From the NCBI GenBank assembly GCA_014860175.1, contig JACZKF010000079.1:1-5166 (forward strand): a stretch of DNA of 5,166 nucleotides, in the 5' to 3' direction. Position 1 is the first letter of the stretch. Every line of letters starts with the position of its first letter. The notes beneath the pieces are model-generated. The model was not told where the DNA came from and searched no databases. It saw nothing but the letters and a program-made list of their open reading frames with translations. The translations under genes were made by a program, and so were the position numbers. Shown here piece after piece: positions 1-5,166 of this stretch. The stretch is from Desulfuromonadales bacterium. Its GTDB lineage: Bacteria > Desulfobacterota > Desulfuromonadia > Desulfuromonadales > JACZKF01.

Positions 1-251
1 CCATCATTCTCTTCTATATCTCCGCCGGGGTGAAACGCGGCGGCGGCATTCCCATCGTCGACAAATACTCCGCCCTGCAGCAGGGGGTGGATGTGGCCAG
101 CGTGGTCAACCCGCTGCCGCACGTATTGATGCTGACCGCCATCGTCGTCGGGGTGAGCGTCACCGGCGTCGCCCTCGCCATGCTTCTGCGGATCTACCGG
201 GAATACGGGACCTTGGAAGAAGACGAGATTCTGGAGAAGATCGGCCGATGA
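1..251 (+). CDS. mrpC: Mrp/Mnh cation:proton antiporter subunit C (NuoK-like), 3' part
   Basis: This is the C-terminal part of a small membrane subunit of an Mrp-type multisubunit Na+/H+ antiporter, homologous to NuoK of complex I. The reading frame enters the window open (first full codon at 3) and gives 82 residues before TGA at 249-251. Family members are usually about 110-125 residues, so roughly the first third is missing. The visible part starts at the end of a membrane helix (IILFYISAGV), then a loop rich in Gly and basic residues ending in PIVD, then the family signature NPLPHVLMLTAIVVG, a last hydrophobic helix, and a charged cytosolic tail (YREYGTLEEDEILEKIGR). The GTG at 30 is an internal valine, not a start. 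The stop overlaps the next start in ATGA, implying translational coupling. In Mrp complexes subunit C packs beside MrpD. Identification is firm; the transported cation cannot be read from the sequence. Confidence 0.93.
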   Translation, partial: IILFYISAGVKRGGGIPIVDKYSALQQGVDVASVVNPLPHVLMLTAIVVGVSVTGVALAMLLRIYREYGTLEEDEILEKIGR

Positions 252-1744
252 TGCAAAATCTCCCCCTCTTCGTCCTGGTTGCGCCGCTGCTGGCGGCCCT
301 CTTCGTCAACGTCCTCGGCCGCCTGGGTCGTGGCTGGGTGGCCCCCCTCGTCCTCGGCTCTCTGGCCTTTTCCACCCTGGCCGCAGTCGGGGTGCTGATG
401 CGGGTGCTGAGCGAAGGGACGATCCGCTATACCGTCGGCGGTTGGCGCCCCCCTTACGGCATCGAACTGGTCGTCGACCCCCTCTCGGCCCTGATGCTGC
501 TGCTCATTTCGGCGGTTGCCCTCACTGCCAGTTTCTCGGCCCTGCCGACGGTGGAGCGCGAACTGGCCGGACGGGAACACCTCTTTTTTACCCTGTACCT
601 GATCCTGATCGCCGGCCTCATCGGTCTGGCGATCACCGGCGACGCCTTCAATCTCTACGTCCTGCTGGAGATCACCTCCATCACCAGCTACGGGCTGATC
701 GGCATGGCCAGCGGCCGGGCCCCCCTGTCGAGCTTCACCTACATCATTATGGGCTCCATCGGCGCCTGTTTCTACCTGCTGGGGACCGGTTATCTCTACC
801 TGCTCACCGGCACCCTCAACATGAGCGACATCCAGGCCATTTTACCGGGGCTGCACGGCAGTTTCGCCCTGGCGACCGCCTTCGCCTTCATGCTGGTCGG
901 GATGTGGATCAAGATGGCCTTTTTTCCGCTGCACGGCTGGCTCCCCAACGCCTACTCGCTGGCGCCGACCGGGGCGGCGTTGTTGATGGCGCCACTGATG
1001 ACCAAGATCACCATCTTCCTGATGATCCGCGTCATGTTCTCCATCTTCACCCCCGAATATGTGTTTTTGCAGCACGTCGGGTTTCAGTCGGGGATTGTCT
1101 GGGCCGCTGCCATCGGCATTGTCTGCGCCTCGGCCCTGGCCCTGGCCCAGCGGGAGTTGAAGCGGATGCTGGCCTATATCATCGTGGCCGAGGTCGGCTA
1201 CATGGTAGGGGGGGTCTGGCTGGCCAATACCCAAGGGATGACCGGGGCCATTTTGCACATCGTCAACGATGCGCTGATGACCCTTTGCCTGTTTCTGGCC
1301 GCCGCCGCCATCGTCTACCGCACCGGCAACCTGCAGTTCGAGAGTCTGCGCGGGCTCTACCGGAAGATGCCGGTGACCATGGCCGCCTTCACCGTCGGCG
1401 CTTTTTCGATGATCGGCATCCCCCCCACCTGCGGCTTTTTCAGCAAGTGGTACCTGATCATGGGGGGGATCGAGGCCGGACAGTGGGGGTATGTGGTCGC
1501 CCTGCTCTTCAGCAGTCTGGTCAATGCGGTCCTCTTCTTCCGTCTGATCGAGATCGCCTACTTTCCGGCTGAGGCCCCGGCGCACGGGGACGGCCATCAC
1601 CACGAGCCGCCTGGCCAACGGCAGGAAGCACCTTGGCGCCTGCTGCACCCGCTGGTGCTGACCGCAATTGCCCTGGTGGTCGTCGGTCTGAGCACCGGAC
1701 CGCTGGTCGATATCATCCATCTGGCTCTGCCGGCCGGATTCTAA
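248..1744 (+). CDS. mrpD: Mrp/Mnh antiporter subunit D (NuoM/NuoN superfamily)
   Basis: 498-residue polytopic inner-membrane protein of the antiporter-like family (MrpA/D, NuoL/M/N), about 14 helices and normal length for MrpD. The start at 248 overlaps the mrpC stop (ATGA); GGAGAAG at 233-239 precedes it. A second ATG at 251 is in frame and possible but worse spaced. Visible motifs: helix-5 glutamate E141 in FNLYVLLEITSITSYGLIG, corresponding to the essential MrpD glutamate; first half-channel lysine K222 in MWIKMAFFPLHGWLPNAYS with H229; K253 in the next helix (APLMTKITIF); the AY..VAEVGY helix at 309-318; and GFFSKW at 396-401. Oddities: the HxxxHxxxK motif of the second half-channel reads H337-xxx-D341-xxx-T345, losing the second His and the Lys, and E315 replaces the Gln seen in the two paralogs here. 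A His-rich loop (H446, H450-452) lies before the last helices. Likely role is proton-coupled cation exchange with MrpC. Family assignment is firm; activity is inferred. Confidence 0.93.
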   Translation: MMQNLPLFVLVAPLLAALFVNVLGRLGRGWVAPLVLGSLAFSTLAAVGVLMRVLSEGTIRYTVGGWRPPYGIELVVDPLSALMLLLISAVALTASFSALPTVERELAGREHLFFTLYLILIAGLIGLAITGDAFNLYVLLEITSITSYGLIGMASGRAPLSSFTYIIMGSIGACFYLLGTGYLYLLTGTLNMSDIQAILPGLHGSFALATAFAFMLVGMWIKMAFFPLHGWLPNAYSLAPTGAALLMAPLMTKITIFLMIRVMFSIFTPEYVFLQHVGFQSGIVWAAAIGIVCASALALAQRELKRMLAYIIVAEVGYMVGGVWLANTQGMTGAILHIVNDALMTLCLFLAAAAIVYRTGNLQFESLRGLYRKMPVTMAAFTVGAFSMIGIPPTCGFFSKWYLIMGGIEAGQWGYVVALLFSSLVNAVLFFRLIEIAYFPAEAPAHGDGHHHEPPGQRQEAPWRLLHPLVLTAIALVVVGLSTGPLVDIIHLALPAGF

Positions 1745-1749
1745 TTCCG

Positions 1750-1755
1750 AAGGAA
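1750..1755 (+). promoter_or_regulatory. Ribosome binding site of the second antiporter-like subunit
   Basis: AAGGAA lies in the 18-bp gap after the TAA stop of the preceding gene and 7 nt before the ATG at 1763. It is a good Shine-Dalgarno match at normal spacing and fixes the start. The gap is too short for a promoter or terminator, so this gene is read from the upstream transcript. Confidence 0.75.
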
Positions 1756-1762
1756 GAAGCGT

Positions 1763-3235
1763 ATGCTGTCCACTACCGCCTCCTTCTGGCCGCTCGCGGC
1801 GATCCTGATCCCCCTGCTGGGAGCGGTCCCGATCCTGCTGTCGGACCGGCGGCCCAATCTGCGGGAGAGCTGGACCCTGCTGGCCGGCCTCGGGCTGTTC
1901 GCCGCCGTGGCTTCCATGCTGCCGCGGATTCTGGGTGGGGAAGAGCTGGTCTTTACCATCGTCGAGGTGCTGCCGGCGGTCCCGCTGCAACTGCGGGTTG
2001 ACGCTTTTGGTCTCTTTTTCGCCCTGGTCGCCTCTTTTCTCTGGTTTTTCACCTCCGTCTACTCCATCGGTTATATGCGGGCCCTGCAGGAGCATGGGCA
2101 GACGCGCTACTACGCCTCCTTCGCGGTGGCGATCGCCGCCACCATCGGGGTGGCGTTTTCCGCCAACCTGCTCACTCTTTATCTTTTTTACGAACTGCTT
2201 TCACTGTCGACCTACCCGCTGGTCACCCATGAGCAAAACGCCCAGGCGCGGGCCTCCGGACGCAAGTACCTGACCTATATTCTCGGCACCTCCATCGGCC
2301 TGGTGCTGCCGGCGATGCTGATCACCTACGCCCTGGCCGGCACTCTCGACTTTGCCGCCGGCGGTATCCTGGCCGGCAAGGCATCGCTGCCGGTGGTCGC
2401 CTTGCTGCTCGGGCTGTACGTCCTCGGCTTCGCCAAGGCCGGCATCATGCCGATGCATGCCTGGTTGCCGGCCGCCATGGTCGCCCCGACCCCGGTCAGC
2501 AGTTTTCTGCATGGAGTGGCGGTGGTCAAAGTCGGAGTTTTCTCCATCCTGCGGGTGATTTTCGACATCTTCAGCCCCGATCTGCTGCGCTCCTTCGATC
2601 TGGGGACGGCCCTCACCTGGTTTGTCGCCATCACCATTATGGCCGCGTCGCTGGTCGCCCTCACCCAGGACAATCTCAAGCGACGGCTCGCCTACTCGAC
2701 CGTGGCGCAGCTCTCCTACATGGTGCTCGGGGCGGCGATGCTGTCGACGGCGGGGATGACCGGCGGGATGCTGCACATTGCCATGCACGCCTTTGGCAAG
2801 ATCACGCTGTTTTTCTGCGCCGGGGCGATCTATGTCGCCAGCCACAAGAAATATATCAGCGAGATGGACGGCCTCGGCCGGCGGATGCCGATCACCTATC
2901 TCGCCTTTTTTCTTGGGGCTTTGAGCATTATCGGCATGCCGCCGCTGGGCGGCTTTATCAGCAAATGGCAGCTGCTGATCGGCGCCCTGCAGTCCGACCA
3001 GTCGGGGCTGGTGGTGGTACTGCTGGTCAGCTCGATGCTCAATGCGGCCTATTTTCTGCCGATCATCTACCGGGGATTTTTCGCCCCCACCCCCGAGGGG
3101 GAGGCGGCTACCGGTCTGCAGGAGGCGCCCGTCTTCTGCCTGCTGCCGTTGGCGGTGACCTCCCTCGGTTCGCTGGCCCTGTTCTTCTACCCGGACCTGC
3201 TCCTGCGCCTGGTTCAGCTTGCCATCTCCCGTTGA
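1763..3235 (+). CDS. Second antiporter-like subunit (NuoL/NuoM/MrpD family)
   Basis: 490-residue polytopic membrane protein, about 14 predicted helices, of the same superfamily as the previous gene but clearly diverged. The N-terminal half carries VDAFGLFFALVASF (79-92) and YSIGYM (100-105), a motif position well known from NuoL and MrpA. All core proton-path residues are present: E144 in LYLFYELLSLSTYPLV; K225 in FAKAGIMPMHAWLPAAM with H232; H250 and K256 in the next helix; the full HxxxHxxxK as H338, H342, K346; and K401 in GGFISKW. It is shorter than NuoL or MrpA and lacks their long C-terminal extension, ending after one last hydrophobic helix, so it resembles NuoM/MrpD in architecture. 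It is probably annotated elsewhere as Na+/H+ antiporter subunit D or proton-conducting membrane transporter. The start at 1763 has a good Shine-Dalgarno site. Of the three large subunits it has the most complete set of channel residues, so I infer it pumps or conducts protons. Confidence 0.92.
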   Translation: MLSTTASFWPLAAILIPLLGAVPILLSDRRPNLRESWTLLAGLGLFAAVASMLPRILGGEELVFTIVEVLPAVPLQLRVDAFGLFFALVASFLWFFTSVYSIGYMRALQEHGQTRYYASFAVAIAATIGVAFSANLLTLYLFYELLSLSTYPLVTHEQNAQARASGRKYLTYILGTSIGLVLPAMLITYALAGTLDFAAGGILAGKASLPVVALLLGLYVLGFAKAGIMPMHAWLPAAMVAPTPVSSFLHGVAVVKVGVFSILRVIFDIFSPDLLRSFDLGTALTWFVAITIMAASLVALTQDNLKRRLAYSTVAQLSYMVLGAAMLSTAGMTGGMLHIAMHAFGKITLFFCAGAIYVASHKKYISEMDGLGRRMPITYLAFFLGALSIIGMPPLGGFISKWQLLIGALQSDQSGLVVVLLVSSMLNAAYFLPIIYRGFFAPTPEGEAATGLQEAPVFCLLPLAVTSLGSLALFFYPDLLLRLVQLAISR

Positions 3236-3250
3236 AAGGGGACGTTCCCC
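3236..3250 (+). promoter_or_regulatory. Ribosome binding site inside a small hairpin
   Basis: The spacer between the TGA at 3233-3235 and the ATG at 3251 contains AAGGGGA (3236-3242), a strong Shine-Dalgarno site 8 nt before the start. The same bases form one arm of a perfect 5-bp inverted repeat, GGGGA (3238-3242) with TCCCC (3246-3250), separated by CGT. In the transcript this hairpin would hide the ribosome binding site. A ribosome ending on the upstream gene would sit close enough to open it, which would couple the two genes. The repeat is seen directly; the regulatory role is inference. Confidence 0.5.
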
Positions 3251-3520
3251 ATGGACGAGAAGAAAAATAACGCCCCGGTCGTCTGGGACTGGTTCGATCA
3301 CCCGCAGAACTTGCGCCGGCTTCGCATCGGCTTTTACCTGGTGCTCGCTCTGCTGGTGCTGGCCGATCTTTTCCTGCACAAACATGTTCTGTTCTACCGG
3401 CCGGAGGCCTGGCCAGGCTTCTATGCCGCCTTCGGCTTCATCGCCTGTGTTGCCATCATTCTCATTTCCAAACTGCTCGGTTACGTGCTGAAGCGCAAAG
3501 AGGACTACTATGAGCATTGA
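3251..3520 (+). CDS. Small two-helix membrane protein of the antiporter operon
   Basis: 89-residue protein with no enzymatic motif that I recognise. Residues 1-25 are hydrophilic and aromatic/basic (VVWDWFDHPQNLRRLRIG), followed by a hydrophobic segment at about 26-42 (FYLVLALLVLADLFL), a short polar loop with H43, K44 and H45, a second hydrophobic segment at about 57-77 (FYAAFGFIACVAIILIS), and a charged tail ending KRKEDYYEH. Positive residues before helix 1 and after helix 2 favour both ends in the cytoplasm. I recall similar small proteins with a DHP near the start and EDYY at the end beside Mrp/complex-I-like subunits in deltaproteobacteria, but cannot name a family. It is not a recognisable MrpE, F or G. 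It sits between two large antiporter subunits, with its start 15 bp after the upstream gene and its end overlapping the next start, so I infer an accessory or assembly subunit of the complex. It is clearly coding by codon use, start signal and position. Confidence 0.85.
   Translation: MDEKKNNAPVVWDWFDHPQNLRRLRIGFYLVLALLVLADLFLHKHVLFYRPEAWPGFYAAFGFIACVAIILISKLLGYVLKRKEDYYEH
3499..3504 (+). promoter_or_regulatory. Ribosome binding site of the third antiporter-like subunit
   Basis: AGAGGA lies inside the end of the small-protein gene, 5 nt before the ATG at 3510. It supports the start at 3510, which makes an 11-nt overlap with the upstream gene (stop at 3518-3520) and implies coupled translation. 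Confidence 0.65.
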
Positions 3521-5166
3521 AACCCTGCACCCGGCCCTCCTTTTTTTCCTGGGGGCCCTGCTGCTGTGGTTGCTCCCCCTGGCCGGCAGGAGGGCACTGA
3601 TCCTGTTGGTGCCGGTCGCCGCCTTCGGGCTGGTGATGGTGCTGGAACCCGGCGTCTTCGGTCATTACCGGATGTTCGGCCTTGATCTGGCCGCCCTGCG
3701 GGTCGACAAGCTGAGCAAGGCCTTTGGCTACGTTTTTACCATCAACGCCTTTGCCTGTTTTCTCTTCGCCCGCCATCTCGAAACCCGATATGAACATACC
3801 GCCGCCCTGGCGTACATCGGCGCCAGCCTGGGGGCGATCTTCGCCGGCGACCTGATCTCTCTTTACCTGTTCTGGGAAGTGATGGCTGTCACTTCCACCT
3901 TTTTGGTTCTGGCTCGGCGCACCGACAAGGCCATGGGGGCCGGCTACCGGTATGTCCTGGTGCATATCATGGGCGGTCTGCTGCTGCTGGCCGGCATCGT
4001 GCTGCAGATTCATGCGACCGGCTCGGTCGCCTTTGACGGCTTTTCCGTGCGCAGCCTCCCGACCTACCTGATCTTGCTGGGCTTTCTGGTCAACGCCGCC
4101 GCCCCCCCCTTCAGCGCCTGGCTCTCCGATGCCTATCCGGAGGCGACGGTGACCGGCGGCGTGATCATGACCGCCTATACCACCAAGACCGCAGTCTACA
4201 CCTTGATTCGCGGGTTTCCCGGCTGGGAGATCCTCATCGTCATCGGCTGCGTGATGGCCATTTACGGCATCATCTACGCCATTCTCGAAAACGACATGCG
4301 CCGAATCCTGGCCTATTCGATCATCAATCAGGTCGGCTTCATGGTCTGCGGGGTCGGCATCGGCACCGCTATGGCGCTCAGCGGAGCGGTCGCCCACGCC
4401 TTCTGCCATATTCTGTACAAGGCGCTGCTCTGGATGAGTGCCGGCGCGGTTCTCTACATGACCGGCCGCAGCAAATGCACCGACCTGGGCGGGCTGTACA
4501 AGACCATGCCCCTGACGATGATTTTCGGCACCATTGGCGCCCTGGCTATCTCATCGTTTCCCGGCTTCTCCGGCTACACCAGCAAGCCGATGATCATCGA
4601 GGCCGGGGTCCACGAAGGGCTCTATTGGGTCTGGCTGGTCCTGGAGATCGCCTCGGCCGGCGTCTTCCTCCATGCCGGCATCAAATTTCCCTATTTCGTC
4701 TTCTTTGCCAAGGACCAGGGGTTGCGCCCTGGCGAGCCGCCCAAACACATGCTGGCGGCGATGGCCTTCCTGGCCTTTCTCTGTATCTTCCTCGGCGTCT
4801 ACCCGCAGCCCCTCTACGCCCTGTTGCCCTATCCGGTCGAGTTCCACGCCTATACCCTGGAACATACCCTCAACCAGTTTCAGCTACTGATGTTCTCGGC
4901 TCTCGCCTTTTTCCTGCTGCTGCCGCTGCTGAAGCGGACCCAGACGATCTCTCTCGACACCGACTGGTTCTACCGCAAGGGGGGGGGACTCCTCTTCCGG
5001 GGAGCCGAGCGGTTGTTCAATGGGCTGAACAGCTGGGCCGACCGAGTCTTTGGCAAACAGTTCCCCTACCTGCTCCAGCGATTCTTCGAGGAACCGGGAG
5101 GAAACCTGCAGAAGCACGGGTTGCGCCTGCTCGCCGAAGCGACCGGGGTGGAAGAGGGAATATGCG
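3510..5166 (+). CDS. Third antiporter-like subunit (MrpD/NuoM family), 3' end outside window
   Basis: The frame starting ATG AGC ATT GAA at 3510 stays open to the window end: 552 residues, no stop reached. It encodes a polytopic membrane protein of the MrpD/NuoM family. Motifs: E123 in LYLFWEVMAVTSTFLVLARR (helix-5 glutamate); LVNAAAPPFSAWLSDAYPEATVTG (193-216), where the first half-channel lysine is replaced by N195; K226 in TTKTAVYTLIRGF; AYSIINQVGFM (268-278); a full HxxxHxxxK as H296, H300, K304; and K359 in FSGYTSKPMI. The core is followed by hydrophobic segments to about 475 and then a mainly hydrophilic tail: LDTDWFYRKGG (482-492), like the DxDWFYR element seen after the helices in some MrpD/NuoL relatives, then an amphipathic stretch to 552. 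The length already exceeds a plain MrpD of about 500. A run of nine G (4979-4987) lies in the tail. The gene is probably complete just beyond the window. Family membership is firm; whether it translocates protons is open because of N195. Confidence 0.9.
   Translation, partial: MSIETLHPALLFFLGALLLWLLPLAGRRALILLVPVAAFGLVMVLEPGVFGHYRMFGLDLAALRVDKLSKAFGYVFTINAFACFLFARHLETRYEHTAALAYIGASLGAIFAGDLISLYLFWEVMAVTSTFLVLARRTDKAMGAGYRYVLVHIMGGLLLLAGIVLQIHATGSVAFDGFSVRSLPTYLILLGFLVNAAAPPFSAWLSDAYPEATVTGGVIMTAYTTKTAVYTLIRGFPGWEILIVIGCVMAIYGIIYAILENDMRRILAYSIINQVGFMVCGVGIGTAMALSGAVAHAFCHILYKALLWMSAGAVLYMTGRSKCTDLGGLYKTMPLTMIFGTIGALAISSFPGFSGYTSKPMIIEAGVHEGLYWVWLVLEIASAGVFLHAGIKFPYFVFFAKDQGLRPGEPPKHMLAAMAFLAFLCIFLGVYPQPLYALLPYPVEFHAYTLEHTLNQFQLLMFSALAFFLLLPLLKRTQTISLDTDWFYRKGGGLLFRGAERLFNGLNSWADRVFGKQFPYLLQRFFEEPGGNLQKHGLRLLAEATGVEEGIC

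Noticed and set aside
30..32. GTG as the start of the first gene
   Set aside because: The same frame is open upstream and encodes a hydrophobic MrpC segment ahead of it, so GTG is an internal valine of a gene cut by the window edge.
442..1572. Long plus-strand open frame of 376 codons inside the mrpD gene
   Set aside because: It lies in another frame of a clear MrpD gene; its product is loaded with Arg, His, Pro and Gly and shows no membrane helices or known motif. It is a by-product of G/C-rich third positions.
842..2095. Minus-strand open frame of 417 codons across the first two large subunits
   Set aside because: It is antisense to two well-supported genes and crosses their junction. The product is rich in Gln, His, Asp and Gly, as expected for the complement of hydrophobic-helix codons.
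3084..3106. C-run/G-run inverted repeat resembling a terminator stem
   Set aside because: It lies inside the coding sequence of the second large subunit (loop APTPEGEA), leaves almost no loop, and has no T-run after it.
2201..3517. Minus-strand open frame of 438 codons
   Set aside because: It spans the second large subunit, the spacer and the small gene on the opposite strand, with the same Gln/His/Gly-rich composition and no recognisable domain.
3462..4409. Minus-strand open frame of 315 codons
   Set aside because: It is antisense to the third large subunit, whose sense frame has all family motifs; the antisense product looks like a composition artefact.
248..5166. Membrane arm of a full NADH dehydrogenase (nuoKLMN)
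   Set aside because: The first gene carries the MrpC signature NPLPHVLMLTAIVVG with an acidic tail, and the large subunits lack NuoL's long lateral helix. Mrp-type is the better fit, though a link to a redox module outside the window cannot be excluded.

Overview
The window is a single plus-strand gene cluster from the interior of an operon for a multisubunit cation/proton antiporter of the Mrp (Mnh) type, related to the membrane arm of respiratory complex I. High GC with strong G/C preference at third codon positions, Shine-Dalgarno sites ahead of the starts and the protein sequences point to a Gram-negative bacterium. My best guess, from the look of the proteins only, is the Desulfuromonas/Geobacter-type deltaproteobacteria (Desulfuromonadota).

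Layout: (1) 1-251, the 3' end of an MrpC (NuoK-like) gene; (2) 248-1744, an MrpD-type antiporter subunit, starting inside the MrpC stop (ATGA overlap); (3) 1763-3235, a second NuoL/M/MrpD-family antiporter-like subunit, 18 bp downstream; (4) 3251-3520, a small protein with two predicted membrane segments, 15 bp downstream; (5) 3510 to the window end, a third MrpD/NuoM-family subunit, starting 11 nt inside gene 4 and still open at 5166. The longest gap is 18 bp, so the window has no stretch without a gene, no room for an internal promoter in a spacer, and no terminator. The genes are almost certainly co-transcribed and translationally coupled; the promoter and first genes lie upstream and the operon probably continues downstream.

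How the parts fit: MrpC is the homologue of NuoK, and the three large proteins are homologues of NuoL/M/N, so one small channel subunit plus three antiporter-like subunits resembles the proton-pumping part of complex I. All three large proteins keep the essential membrane glutamate (E141, E144, E123). They differ elsewhere: gene 2 keeps the first half-channel lysine (K222) but has threonine at the lysine of the HxxxHxxxK second half-channel motif; gene 3 has the full set; gene 5 has asparagine (N195) at the first half-channel lysine but an intact HxxxHxxxK. This split, the small two-helix protein between paralogs, and a hairpin over the ribosome binding site of gene 4 are the points most worth checking. 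I saw no mobile element, CRISPR array or RNA gene. The cluster is an uncommon version of a known machine rather than a wholly new system.
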